DNA from: an uncultured Bacteroidales bacterium
Lineage (GTDB): Bacteria; Bacteroidota; Bacteroidia; Bacteroidales; Paludibacteraceae
Length of the DNA stretch: 43,724 bases
Assembly: GCA_902769535.1 (NCBI GenBank)
Contig: CACXPH010000013.1
Location: 1 to 43,724 of the forward strand
Direction: 5' to 3'
The translations under genes were made by a program, and so were the position numbers. The notes below the pieces were generated by a model. The model was given only the letters and a program-made list of their open reading frames with translations, was not told the DNA's origin and made no database searches. Below, in pieces: positions 8,479 to 17,800 of this stretch. The first letter of the stretch is position 1. Each line of letters begins with the position of its first letter.

Positions 8479-9081
8479 ATGTTATTCGAAGCTCAAATAC
8501 ATGACTTTAAATCCTGGCTTCCTTGGCTCCGCATCCGAAACGAGCAGCGTGGACTTCGCGCTATCGTGGAGCAGCAGCGCCGTATCATGACCAAGGAAGA
8601 AGTGGCAACGCAGTCCGCGAAGATCATCTCTCAGTTAGAGCAGATGTCTGCCTTCCGTGAGGCCAACGTCATCTTGCTGTACTATCCGATCCATAATGAG
8701 GTGGACTTGCGTCCGCTGCTCACTAAGTACGAGGGGCAGAAGACTTTCCTGCTGCCGGTGACGCATCGTCACTCCATGGAGGTGCGTCCGTACGACGGCG
8801 AGGATATGATGCGTAAAGGTCGTCTGGGTGTTCCTGAACCGCAGACCAAGACCTATAAAGGTCCGATTGACCTGATCCTCGTGCCCGGCGTGGTCTTTGA
8901 CCAGCACAGGCATCGTATCGGCCGCGGTGGCGGGTATTATGATAAGTTCTTACGCAAGCAACTGACCGCGAAGAAATTCGGTGTTTGCTATACGTTCCAA
9001 CTTAAGAAACACACCATCCCGCATCATGTCAATGAGCCGAAGATGGACCGCATCATCAGTCCTCAGCAGACCATTGGATAG
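8479..9081 (+). CDS. 5-formyltetrahydrofolate cyclo-ligase
   Basis: Converts 5-formyl-THF with ATP to 5,10-methenyl-THF, salvaging the folate storage form. 200 residues, normal for the family. The N-terminal basic helix (EQQRRIMTKEEV), the middle strand ILLYYPIHNEVDLRPLL and the phosphate-binding signature GRGGGYYDKFL (about residues 149-159) are all present. The N-terminus is about 25 residues longer than in many homologues, but ATG 8479 is the only good start below the promoter. Its last 26 bp overlap the convergent gene on the other strand. Confidence 0.93.
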   Translation: MLFEAQIHDFKSWLPWLRIRNEQRGLRAIVEQQRRIMTKEEVATQSAKIISQLEQMSAFREANVILLYYPIHNEVDLRPLLTKYEGQKTFLLPVTHRHSMEVRPYDGEDMMRKGRLGVPEPQTKTYKGPIDLILVPGVVFDQHRHRIGRGGGYYDKFLRKQLTAKKFGVCYTFQLKKHTIPHHVNEPKMDRIISPQQTIG

Positions 9082-9823
9082 TAGGCTGACAGTCAATAAT
9101 TCGTTGCAGCTCACGGTCGCGCTCGGCCGTGAGTTTTCTTTCGCCCTTGCGATAGTAATAGATGACGCCGTATAACTGGCATTTCATCATCTTCGCATAA
9201 GGCAAAAGGTCTTTATAATAGTCCTCAACGAGGTTCCAAATCTTCAAAATCATCTCATCTGCCTGCTCACGCAGCGGACCTAAGTCTCCTTGCACACGTT
9301 CGGTATTCTGCATGTGGAACGAGTGCTGACGCTGGTGCTCGCAGAAGATATCATAGTGTACCTTCACCTTGTTAATCGCCGGATTGTAGATCGGGAATCC
9401 GCCGTTCGCCATACGTTTCTGCTCGCCTTCGATGATCTTCTTTCCCCACTCTAAGATTCCTTCTTCCGTGGACAGATCAGGTACTACATGGTTAAGCGGG
9501 TCGAGACCGTAGAGCAGTTTCTGCTCCCGCTTGATCTCTCCGCGAATTACGGCGAGGTTGAGCACCTGGATGAAATGCGAGATATACATACGCGCGTTCT
9601 GCACGATATGACGGTACTGCTTGTTGGCGTTGACGGATGTCTTGTAGTTGTCCTTAGACTGCATCACGACATTCTCAAAGGACACCAAGAACCGCTGTAA
9701 CTCACTCAGCGTTTTGTACGGGATGACCTGCTCCGTATAGTCTGCACCCTGTGCCCGCTGAACAGCGTTCTGCAGCGCGTGAAGACGGGCTAAATCCGTG
9801 TTAGGTAATCGACGATAAGGCAT
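9056..9823 (-). CDS. Conserved Bacteroidales protein of unknown function
   Basis: 255 residues, soluble, rich in charged and aromatic residues, largely helical, with no signal peptide or membrane segment. I do not recognise a named domain; the general look is that of conserved hypothetical proteins of Bacteroidales. It starts 4 bp downstream of the polyprenyl synthase gene, hence is probably the third gene of a ddl operon. Its 3' end overlaps the convergent cyclo-ligase gene by 26 bp. Codon use resembles its neighbours, so it is a real gene rather than a shadow. Confidence 0.8.
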   Translation of the reverse strand: MPYRRLPNTDLARLHALQNAVQRAQGADYTEQVIPYKTLSELQRFLVSFENVVMQSKDNYKTSVNANKQYRHIVQNARMYISHFIQVLNLAVIRGEIKREQKLLYGLDPLNHVVPDLSTEEGILEWGKKIIEGEQKRMANGGFPIYNPAINKVKVHYDIFCEHQRQHSFHMQNTERVQGDLGPLREQADEMILKIWNLVEDYYKDLLPYAKMMKCQLYGVIYYYRKGERKLTAERDRELQRIIDCQPTIQWSAED

Positions 9824-9827
9824 ATGT

Positions 9828-10796
9828 TTATGATTTTCTTGTTGCGAGTTTTTCTGCTAATACGCGTAATTTCTCTGTCGCTTCGTTCTGCGGCAGTTTG
9901 TCCAGTTGCGCCAGAGCCAGCGCGGTATGTTCCTCCATCGTAGCCTCTGCCGCCTCACGTACATTGAGACGGTTATAGATGGCGGTGACGGCGGCGATCT
10001 TCTCTTCGTTGCGGTCGGTAGCCATGAGCCATTGTAACAACTCGGCCTTGGACTCCGCATCCGCGGTCTCCATGGCTGTCAACAGCAGGAAGGTTTTCTT
10101 GTTACTGCATATATCTCCGCCAATGGCTTTGCCGAACGTCTTTGGGTCTCCATAGACATCGAGGATATCGTCCTGTATCTGGAAGGCCAGACCGATATGC
10201 AAACCGAACTGATAGAGTGCTTTCTGTTGTGCCTCGTCCGCGCCGGCGATATATCCGCCTATACGCATCGCGTTCGCTAACAGCACCGAGGTCTTGAGCT
10301 CAATCATCTTCATATAGTCCTCGATGCTCACCTGACTCATGTGCTCGAAGTCTACATCGTACTGCTGTCCCTCGCAGATACCTGTCGCCATCTCGTTGAA
10401 CCATTTGAGTACCTGCGGCAGTTTGTCGGCCGGCACGTTGCTCAGCAGTTTGTATGCCTCGATGAGCATCTGGTCACCCGAGAGGATGGCGGTGTTCTCA
10501 TTCCATTTGACATGCACCGTCGGCCGTCCGCGACGCACTGCAGCCTTGTCCATCACGTCGTCATGCAGCAGCGTGAAGTTATGGAATACCTCCAGCGCCA
10601 ATGCAGCCGGAAGGGTGTTCTCTATCGCGTCGCCGTTGAGCAGACCACCGTTCATGATGGCCTCTGCCGCTGTCAGCGCCAGTGTCGGACGCAGGCGCTT
10701 GCCACCTGCGGCCAAGGTGTACGCAATCGGTTCATACAGTCCCTGCGGATCCTTGCTCCAGTCAAGACTTTCTATCGCTTTGTTAATATCTATCAT
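9828..10796 (-). CDS. Polyprenyl diphosphate synthase (trans type)
   Basis: Condenses isopentenyl diphosphate units onto an allylic diphosphate to make linear isoprenoids for quinones or carrier lipids. 322 residues. Motifs: GGKRLRP near residue 32, the first Asp-rich motif HDDVMD and the second QDDILDVYGD, with KTFLLLTA following. The residue five before the first DD is Phe (FTLLHDD). In this family a bulky residue there tends to limit chain length to about C20, so a short- to medium-chain product is suggested, not proven. The start codon overlaps the ddl stop codon (ATGA). Confidence 0.93.
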   Translation of the reverse strand: MIDINKAIESLDWSKDPQGLYEPIAYTLAAGGKRLRPTLALTAAEAIMNGGLLNGDAIENTLPAALALEVFHNFTLLHDDVMDKAAVRRGRPTVHVKWNENTAILSGDQMLIEAYKLLSNVPADKLPQVLKWFNEMATGICEGQQYDVDFEHMSQVSIEDYMKMIELKTSVLLANAMRIGGYIAGADEAQQKALYQFGLHIGLAFQIQDDILDVYGDPKTFGKAIGGDICSNKKTFLLLTAMETADAESKAELLQWLMATDRNEEKIAAVTAIYNRLNVREAAEATMEEHTALALAQLDKLPQNEATEKLRVLAEKLATRKS

Positions 10797-11758
10797 GCGA
10801 ATTTATTTTCGATAATATCTGTTAAAACATCTTTGATGTCGAGACCTGCTGCTCGTACCTGTTGCGGGATAAAACTGGTCGGGGTCATACCCGGCGTGGT
10901 GTTCACCTCAAGCAGGTTGATTTGTTCACCCGTAATGATCCAGTCCACGCGGATGATTCCGTTCGCGCCGATAATGTCGTACAGACGCAGTGTCTCGGCT
11001 TGGATCTTATCGCGTATCTCGTCCGGAATACGTGCCGGCGTGATCTCATCCACCTGTCCTTTGTACTTCGCGTCGTAGTCAAAGAACTCGTTCTTGGTCA
11101 CTACCTCCGTGATCGGGAATGCAATTGCTTTGTCCTTCGTCTTATACACGCCGCAGGTCACCTCCGTGCCCTTCATATATGACTCGCAGATGACCTCGTC
11201 ACCTTCTTTGAACGCGCGCTCGATAGCCGGGTACACATCTTCGACGGTCTTCACTTTCGTGCAACCGAAACTCGACCCGCCTACGTTACTCTTGATGAAG
11301 CACGGCATACCCAGAGTGTCGGCGATCTTCGATGCACTCGGAAGCTTCTGTCCTGCACGAAGCATCATGCTGTTCGCGATATGAAAACCGAAATAAGACA
11401 GATAGTGGTTGCAGGCGTATTTATTGAACGTCAGCGCGGCGGCCAACACGCCACAACAAGAGTAGGGCATACCGATCATATCGAGATAACCCTGCAGAAT
11501 ACCGTTCTCACCCGGTGTGCCGTGTATGGTGATGTACGCGAAATCGAATGTGTGCTTCACGCTCCCGCGCGTAAAAGAAAAATCATTCTTATCTACAGGA
11601 CATCCGTCTTCGGTATGCCAATCTTTACCCTTCAGCACGACGATAGTAGCCTCATAGCCCGCCTCGCTGATCCATCCGTACAAACCCGCCGCAGAACGCA
11701 GCGACACCTCATGTTCGCTACTGTCTCCTCCGGCTATAATAGCTATCTTTCGTTTCAT
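10793..11758 (-). CDS. ddl: D-alanine--D-alanine ligase
   Basis: Cytoplasmic ATP-grasp enzyme that joins two D-alanines for peptidoglycan precursors. 321 residues from ATG 11758. Signatures: GGDSSEHEVSLRSA at the N-terminus, TIHGTPGENG, the flexible loop region KSNVGGSSFGCTKV, and the Mg/ATP-binding LLEVNTTPGMTPTSFIPQQ near the C-terminus. The longer in-frame ORF reaching 11788 is rejected because the -7 element of its promoter lies at 11786-11793. First gene of a three-gene operon with the polyprenyl synthase and the unknown 255-residue protein. Confidence 0.96.
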   Translation of the reverse strand: MKRKIAIIAGGDSSEHEVSLRSAAGLYGWISEAGYEATIVVLKGKDWHTEDGCPVDKNDFSFTRGSVKHTFDFAYITIHGTPGENGILQGYLDMIGMPYSCCGVLAAALTFNKYACNHYLSYFGFHIANSMMLRAGQKLPSASKIADTLGMPCFIKSNVGGSSFGCTKVKTVEDVYPAIERAFKEGDEVICESYMKGTEVTCGVYKTKDKAIAFPITEVVTKNEFFDYDAKYKGQVDEITPARIPDEIRDKIQAETLRLYDIIGANGIIRVDWIITGEQINLLEVNTTPGMTPTSFIPQQVRAAGLDIKDVLTDIIENKFA

Positions 11759-11785
11759 TGAATGCGTATAAATCAATTTTGCCTG

Positions 11786-11816
11786 CAAAATTACAAAAAA
11801 ATAATGACATACACAA
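11786..11816 (-). promoter_or_regulatory. Promoter of ddl with inverted repeat
   Basis: On the minus strand TAATTTTG (plus 11786-11793) is preceded by CTTG (11813-11816), 19 nt apart. The -7 element is part of a perfect inverted repeat AATTTTGC-AG-GCAAAATT, similar to the arrangement at 8418-8439 and 33990-34009. Confidence 0.65.
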
Positions 11817-11829
11817 GAGTGTATGCCAT
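11804..11829 (-). terminator. Terminator closing the surface protein/xseA/HhH operon
   Basis: Hairpin of 10 pairs in 11 (ATGGCATACAC, loop TCTT, GTGTATGTCAT on the minus strand), followed on that strand by TTATTTTTTT. It sits 13 bp beyond the stop codon of the helix-hairpin-helix gene and also covers the -33 region of ddl. Confidence 0.8.
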
Positions 11830-11842
11830 TTTTTCAAATTTT

Positions 11843-12598
11843 TTACTCGAAGCTTAGATACGGAGCTATTCGTTCGAGCTCGTCGTCGGAGAGTTCTGGA
11901 AGTGTGCGGAGTTCGTCAATAGACTGCAAGCGTACTTGTTTGCGGCGAAGGGAATAGATGGCTTTCGCTTGGTTGTAACGTAAGTACGGATGGCGTTGCA
12001 AACGCTCGACAGAACAGCTGTTTACGTCCAGTTGTTGCACATCTTTCGGGTCGGCGGTAAAGTGCGAAAGGAGTGTGTCAAGATGCAACTTCGCGAAGCG
12101 CTCGTCTTTCAATTGTTCGGTACTGTAATACCCGCCTAATTGTTCTCGATACTGAACAATCTGAATAGCAGTATATCGACCTATGCCGCGAATGAAGAGC
12201 AAGTCCGTCGTGTCGCAATGATTCAAATCCAGAATGGTATCTTTCTTCTCATGCTTGGCATACCGGAAACCCACAGAATCCCGCCAGAGTGAGTCCGCCA
12301 AACGGAAAGAATCGTACTGCTGTTGCCGGATCTGTTTCCATTCGCTTCGTCGGATAGAGTCGGCCAACCGAAACGAGTCATAGCGTTGCTCACGCTCCAA
12401 GGCCCACTGCGCATAGCGGATAGAGTCCGCTCGCCGCATGGAGTCCTTGCGTTCTTCCCAGGATCGCCTTGGTTGTTTGTCGGGAGGATCAGGCAGAACC
12501 GGTTGACGCGACGGCCATATAGCCACCACGAACCACGCCACCAGCGCTATACCGAACAATATAGCCGCTGCGATCCGTTGTTCTTTGGCGAGAATCAT
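11843..12598 (-). CDS. Helix-hairpin-helix (ComEA-like) membrane protein
   Basis: 251 residues. One N-terminal membrane segment (about residues 9-29) is followed by a charged stretch with three similar 23-residue units (consensus DS-x-R-x-ADSIR then W and RQQ). The C-terminal half holds two helix-hairpin-helix units: LDLNHCDTTDLLFIRGIG and the more divergent LDVNSCSVERLQRHPYL. ComEA-type proteins bind DNA at the cell surface during uptake. With a membrane anchor and HhH units, a DNA-binding role is plausible, and a comEC gene is nearby (21421). It overlaps the xseA stop codon (ATGA). Confidence 0.85.
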   Translation of the reverse strand: MILAKEQRIAAAILFGIALVAWFVVAIWPSRQPVLPDPPDKQPRRSWEERKDSMRRADSIRYAQWALEREQRYDSFRLADSIRRSEWKQIRQQQYDSFRLADSLWRDSVGFRYAKHEKKDTILDLNHCDTTDLLFIRGIGRYTAIQIVQYREQLGGYYSTEQLKDERFAKLHLDTLLSHFTADPKDVQQLDVNSCSVERLQRHPYLRYNQAKAIYSLRRKQVRLQSIDELRTLPELSDDELERIAPYLSFE

Positions 12599-13677
12599 AG
12601 TACGTCACTTTGAATGGTTCCGTCGGAAAGATGCGTCTGCACGCGGTCACCTCGTTGTACGTCCTTGATGCTTCGAACGACCTTTCCATCTTTGGTAAGC
12701 AAGCTGTAACCCATACGATAGATACGCTCAGGATTACACGAAGCGAGTCGCTGCTCGAGCATCTCCACACGGTGCTGACGAACGAGTATCTGCCGTTCAG
12801 CGGTGCGCTGCAGCCGCATCATCAAATCAGCCACCCGTCCCATTTTGTCATCCATGCGGTGAATGAGCCATTCGGCAACGGCTGTCGGTGTCTTCAGCGC
12901 CTCATGCGCCACAAGATCGAGCACCGACACATCTCGTGTATGACCGATTCCGGTGATAATAGGCAGTTCGAACTGCGCACAGACGGCACAGAGCGTATAG
13001 CGATCAAAACAACTGAGATCAGTGGTAGCGCCGCCACCGCGGATAATGGCTACGCAGTCAAAAGGCTGACCAGAGATCTCTTCTAGGGCGGCGATGATAG
13101 ATCTCTCCGCTCCTTCGCCTTGCATGACCGCTCCGAAGAGTTGCGTCTCAAACGCATACCCGCTGTTATCCAATTGGTGCTTGAAATCTTCGTATCCCGC
13201 TGCGTTTGGCGACGAGATGACGGCTATGCGTCGAATGAGTGTAGGAAGGGGTAGGAGTTGCTGCGCATCGAGCAAGCCGTCTGCTTCCAACTGCTTAATG
13301 GTCTGCTGGCGTTGCTGCGCCAGATCTCCAATGGTATAACTCGGATCAATGCCGACAATAGACAGACTCAACCCATAGACCGGGTGATACTGCACCTCTG
13401 CCTCTACGAGCACTGCCATACCGGCTTGTAGCGTCTGACCTGTCTCGGACTCGAAATAGGCCATCAGCAGTTCTTTATTGCCTGCCCAGCAGGTAGCCCG
13501 CATCTTAGCCGCTTTACCCTCAACGAGTTCCAGATACAGATGTCCGCCTCGTTCGCTGAGACTACTGATCTCCGCCTTTACCCAATAAGAAGGCGCCAGA
13601 GAGGACTCCAGCGCTTCGCCTATCTCGGCACACAGTTCGTAAAGAGTTAGTGTCGCCACGGGTCGCAAAGGATACAA
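12595..13677 (-). CDS. xseA: Exodeoxyribonuclease VII large subunit
   Basis: Catalytic subunit of exonuclease VII, which degrades single-stranded DNA to oligonucleotides. 360 residues, clearly shorter than the 400-460 usual. The N-terminal OB-fold (LTLYELCAEIGEAL, YWVKAEISSL) and the catalytic domain (IAVISSPNAAGYEDF, AIIRGGGATTDLSCFD, TGIGHTRDVSVLD, TPTAVAEWLI) are intact. The shortening is in the long coiled-coil region before the C-terminal strands (MGYSLLTKDGKVV). No xseB follows; the next gene encodes the HhH protein. The start at ATG 13677 overlaps the barrel gene by 31 bp; GTG 13659 is an alternative. Confidence 0.93.
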   Translation of the reverse strand: MYPLRPVATLTLYELCAEIGEALESSLAPSYWVKAEISSLSERGGHLYLELVEGKAAKMRATCWAGNKELLMAYFESETGQTLQAGMAVLVEAEVQYHPVYGLSLSIVGIDPSYTIGDLAQQRQQTIKQLEADGLLDAQQLLPLPTLIRRIAVISSPNAAGYEDFKHQLDNSGYAFETQLFGAVMQGEGAERSIIAALEEISGQPFDCVAIIRGGGATTDLSCFDRYTLCAVCAQFELPIITGIGHTRDVSVLDLVAHEALKTPTAVAEWLIHRMDDKMGRVADLMMRLQRTAERQILVRQHRVEMLEQRLASCNPERIYRMGYSLLTKDGKVVRSIKDVQRGDRVQTHLSDGTIQSDVL

Positions 13678-14819
13678 CGTTGTTGTGCTTTTAAACTAAA
13701 GAGTATCGTGAAACGTACACCGACTGTGAAATTGCGAACCCAGAGTTTTTCGCCGTTCGCGACTTCCGTCGTGAGGACATGATTCATGTTAAACGAGTGG
13801 AACTCATACAGTCCAAGTTGCTGCGCTGCGATCTTCTCCGGGTCATTCTCGGCTTCGTTGATATTGAGGTCGTATAAACTATTCGTACCTTTGGGACTGA
13901 TGTTAGGCAGACTCATGTCGATGAAGGCTGATAGACGCAATCGGCAGTCCATATTATCAGCTTTGCTGCTTCGGTATTGAGGGATAGCTTGGAAGGTATT
14001 GAACTCATATCCTCCTTCGATGTGTCCGAGGACGTCAAGACCTTCTACGCCTCCCAAACGAATAGGCAGTTTGCTTCCTTTGTAGGTAAGAGGTACATCC
14101 TTGCGGAAGCCGTGATTATCTATCTCGTCAAAAACGCCGATAAAATCGTTGAAGACACCCATGGAGGTACAGGTCGCTTTAGCAATCGTCTTACCACCGA
14201 AAGCATAGTTGACTTGCGCGCCGAGCATCACGTATCCTACGCCTCCCTGACCGGAAATATAATAACCGAAATTGATGGGCAGTTGGGCATAATAGAGTTC
14301 GGATATATCACTGCGCTCACTGAAGGTATGCTTCATATTGAATAGCGCACCGTCGTATGGATCAATCATGGGATGATTCATACCTTTCTCCTTATTGGAG
14401 AAGCCATTGTAGAATGTCGACACATTCTCAGGAAGGAGTTCTGACTTAACCGGTGTTGTTACATATTGGATGCCAATGCCTGCGCCGGTCTGCAGGAAGA
14501 AGTTGCCGAAGTGGTACTCATATAGAATCTTGCCGCTAGCAGCCACTCCACCAGGCGTACTTTGAACACCTTGGATATTAGTAAGGAACGTACTCCATCC
14601 TCCGTCCACAGAGAAACCGAGGTAATGGCCCGAACCCGTATATGTCGAGGAATGCAGACCCAGCGCATTCGTGGACTTTTTGGCATCCTTAGAGGAGAAA
14701 CCTTTCACTTTCGCCAGGTCTCTCTCCTTCTTGGAGGAAGTAGCAAAGCGGTTCTGCCCCCATGCGGCAACAGAGGCGAGGCAGAGGCTTAGAATGATGA
14801 TTTGTCGCAGTTTGGACAT
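13647..14819 (-). CDS. Outer membrane beta-barrel protein paired with the giant surface protein
   Basis: 390 residues with a typical signal peptide ending near AAWGQ (about residue 22). The body alternates Gly/aromatic strands and polar turns (GHYLGFSVDGGW, FFLQTGAGIGIQY, YYAQLPINFGYYISGQG) and ends in barrel-like strands, as in outer-membrane porin-like proteins of Bacteroidota. Its start overlaps the 3' end of the 2,190-residue surface protein by 31 bp. Such pairs recall SprB/SprF or PorP-type partners, where the barrel helps to export or hold the large protein. That role is inferred from context; the sequence lacks the usual PorP/SprF N-terminal signature. The last residues (CILCDPWRH) are non-barrel-like and overlap xseA. 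Confidence 0.75.
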   Translation of the reverse strand: MSKLRQIIILSLCLASVAAWGQNRFATSSKKERDLAKVKGFSSKDAKKSTNALGLHSSTYTGSGHYLGFSVDGGWSTFLTNIQGVQSTPGGVAASGKILYEYHFGNFFLQTGAGIGIQYVTTPVKSELLPENVSTFYNGFSNKEKGMNHPMIDPYDGALFNMKHTFSERSDISELYYAQLPINFGYYISGQGGVGYVMLGAQVNYAFGGKTIAKATCTSMGVFNDFIGVFDEIDNHGFRKDVPLTYKGSKLPIRLGGVEGLDVLGHIEGGYEFNTFQAIPQYRSSKADNMDCRLRLSAFIDMSLPNISPKGTNSLYDLNINEAENDPEKIAAQQLGLYEFHSFNMNHVLTTEVANGEKLWVRNFTVGVRFTILFSLKAQQRCILCDPWRH

Positions 14820-17800
14820 GTGTCTCTTACTATTACTTTAATGGCTCTATATGATTCTTTTGACTCTTTGTTGTCCGACCATACTTGAACGATGTACAAT
14901 CCTTCTACGGACGGTATGGACACCGGCGTGGCCGCACCATGGTATTCGCCTCTGGAGACGAACTGACCTTCGGCTGTAGTGATGCGGTACTCGCCACTAC
15001 TGTTTTCATTGAGTGCAAGGATATGTATCGACCCTCCACGTGGTACGCAGGTAGGTGTTACGGCGATGTAGTCACTCGAAGGTCCATGATCCGCATCAGG
15101 GTTCGTCGGCATGTACTGTACGATAATCGGACAGGTAGGTGCGGAACTGATAACCTCGCCGTTTTCGTCCGTCTCGGTGAGCACTACATGGTAGGATGCC
15201 GATCCCTCGGACTCATATACCAGACCTTCCGGCACATAGAGGTAAGGCTTGGTGTAGCCGAACATCTTCTGTCCGTTGCGGTACCACTGGAAATTGGTCC
15301 ATTCGTAACCTCCGTTGTGCTCAGCATTCAGCAATACAATCAGGTCGTTGTGGCGCTGCTCCATGATCCATCCGGGGTAGTTAATCATTACCTCGAAGGT
15401 GTATGTCATCAGCTCTTCTCCTGCGCAGACGCCGTTCTTGAAACCGATGGTAGCGCTATATACACCCGGTTCCGGATACTCCTCTTTCGAGTCAAGCATC
15501 GGAATAGGCAGGTCGAGCACATAGACGGAATCCACTTTCCATTCCGATTCAAGACGCTCGATCTTTTGATCGATAATATCCTTGAATCCTAAGTCTTTTG
15601 CTCCATCGTCGTAGTAAACGCTGAAACTGGTAGGATATTTCCCCTTGTACTTATAGCTGATTGCATAAGTGAGCTCGGTGTCAGCGTCTCCGAAACATAC
15701 CGGCGAAGGTTCGACAGTGAATGAAGACGCCTTCACTACGGAGAGTATAACCGTTGTCTTGGTCTTACACTGATCTTCTTCCTTTTCTTTGATAAACCGC
15801 GTATATGTGCCTTCGGTCGTCAGCACGGTGTCGCCTAATTGATATGTTTCGCCCTGACAGATCGTAACGCTAAGTTCAACCGGTTCTAACGCTTCGCGTA
15901 ACTCATAGTTAAGCGTTAGCACAGAGTCGCAGTAACATCCTACGGTCTTTAAACTGTCGCGAACAGTGTAATTACCGATAGCTAAGTCGGAAGGAATTCT
16001 GTTGCCCGGCACTTTGTTGGTCGGGTTACCCTGTGCGTCCGTGAAATGTGTCAAATCCGGATTGCCGGTCTTGTACTCGTACAGGTACAGATTACTCGGG
16101 ATATGTTCCTCGCCGTTCTTTAACAACCAGTGGAATTCATCATCGTGCTGACAGATAGTCGTGTCGTAGTTGTACGGGTCGATATATGTATCCCTGTAAT
16201 ACGCGTTCATACCCGTACATGGAGCAACGCCGTACGCAGGTTGGAATTTAATAATTCCTACATAGAAGTCTTTGCACTGCACGTTCGGATCCGGATGAGG
16301 TATCTCGTTTGTGATGGTATCGGATAGACTACCATTCACATCGTAGCATATGGCAGAAGACGCATTAGCCCACTCCGGCGCCCACTTGGGATCATTGAAG
16401 CAGCGGGAATAATTCCGCTTTACCTCTCCGTTACCGAGAACCGTCAAATCCAAAATACAGATAGAGTCCACGCAAATATAGTTATAGGCAGCTGTGTGAT
16501 AACGCTTGGCACACATGGTGTCTCGTATATAAGCGTGTCGATCCCAAAGCGTATAATCGCTGACAAGGAATGGTTGATCATTGAAGTGTCCCGGCCAGAG
16601 ATATGAGTCCGTGGCGCACACCGTAATCACCTCGTCCTTATTGTCCGTAACCAGGAACGTGGGATAAACCGTTACATACTGCACCTGTACATCGAGTGTG
16701 CCGTCCTGATTCAGTATGGTGTCAATCAGCAGATAGGTACGGGTGCCGTCTTCATTACAATGATAATCCTTGTCCTTTGCACGATCATAGCCATCCGTAT
16801 AATCCACCTCACCGACGACATTTCCGTGCTCGTCATAATAGAAACGGAAATAATCACTTGTGATCTGCGGGAAAGTATTGTAGCGTGTGCCATCTGCAGG
16901 TCGTGCGATGGATGTGTCACCGCCGAACTTCCACGGAGTGCTTACACCATCTAATCGATTGCCGTTATCACCGAAAATCACAGGAGGTAAGATGGTGGCC
17001 TTTCGTACGATCATATCCAAGAAGGTCGTACTATCGCACGCTTGTAAAGCAGTACCGGAGGATACTTGCGTACGGTGCAATTCTCCCTTTGTCGCCTCTG
17101 CTGCCGCAAATTGCGATACCAAAGTCTCGTCTATGATAAGCACGGAATCTACACCTGCTATGGTTTTCAGTTCATCTATACCACTCACCTCAGGGTGAGT
17201 AGTGAAGAAATCTTTACCTACGAACAATACGACCGGCTCGGTGAAGAAACGCACTGTGTCGTGCGAGTACAAGGTGTACTCGTAGGTGGAGAGCGCTCTG
17301 TTAACATCCTCTCGGTAGATAGGGTGCACGTACATGCGCACTACCTCACCGCTATCGCACCATACTTCTTCTTCTTCGTGGGTCTCAGGGTTAGTCCAAA
17401 ATTGATGTTCGGTTTCGAATTTATTACCCTTCTCTTGCATGCCCGGTTCATTCAGAGAGAATGTGAGACCTTTGAAGACCACTGATTTTCCCGGTTCTTG
17501 GCACGCAGCGGAATCTACCGTTGTGAGATAAGACGGATAGATCGTTAAGTCAAGATAGAAATGTGCTCCAATACCTTCTACCGGCCAATAAGGTTTTTTT
17601 GTCTTACGGTGCTCCTCGCGCTGGATACTCTTCGGCAACGATTTAGGATTCTGATAGTCGGTCATATCTATATAGATAGTGGTATCACCGGCTTTCCATT
17701 CGAACGGACCATCGTTACAAGTCCATGTGTACAAATGTTCCTCCTGCTCATCCGCTATTTGAACCAACAACTGTACCGTCGAGTCACAGGGTAAAGTCCG

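Noticed and set aside
12595-12598. Missing xseB after xseA as a notable gene loss
   Set aside because: xseB may be elsewhere in the genome; one window cannot show absence.
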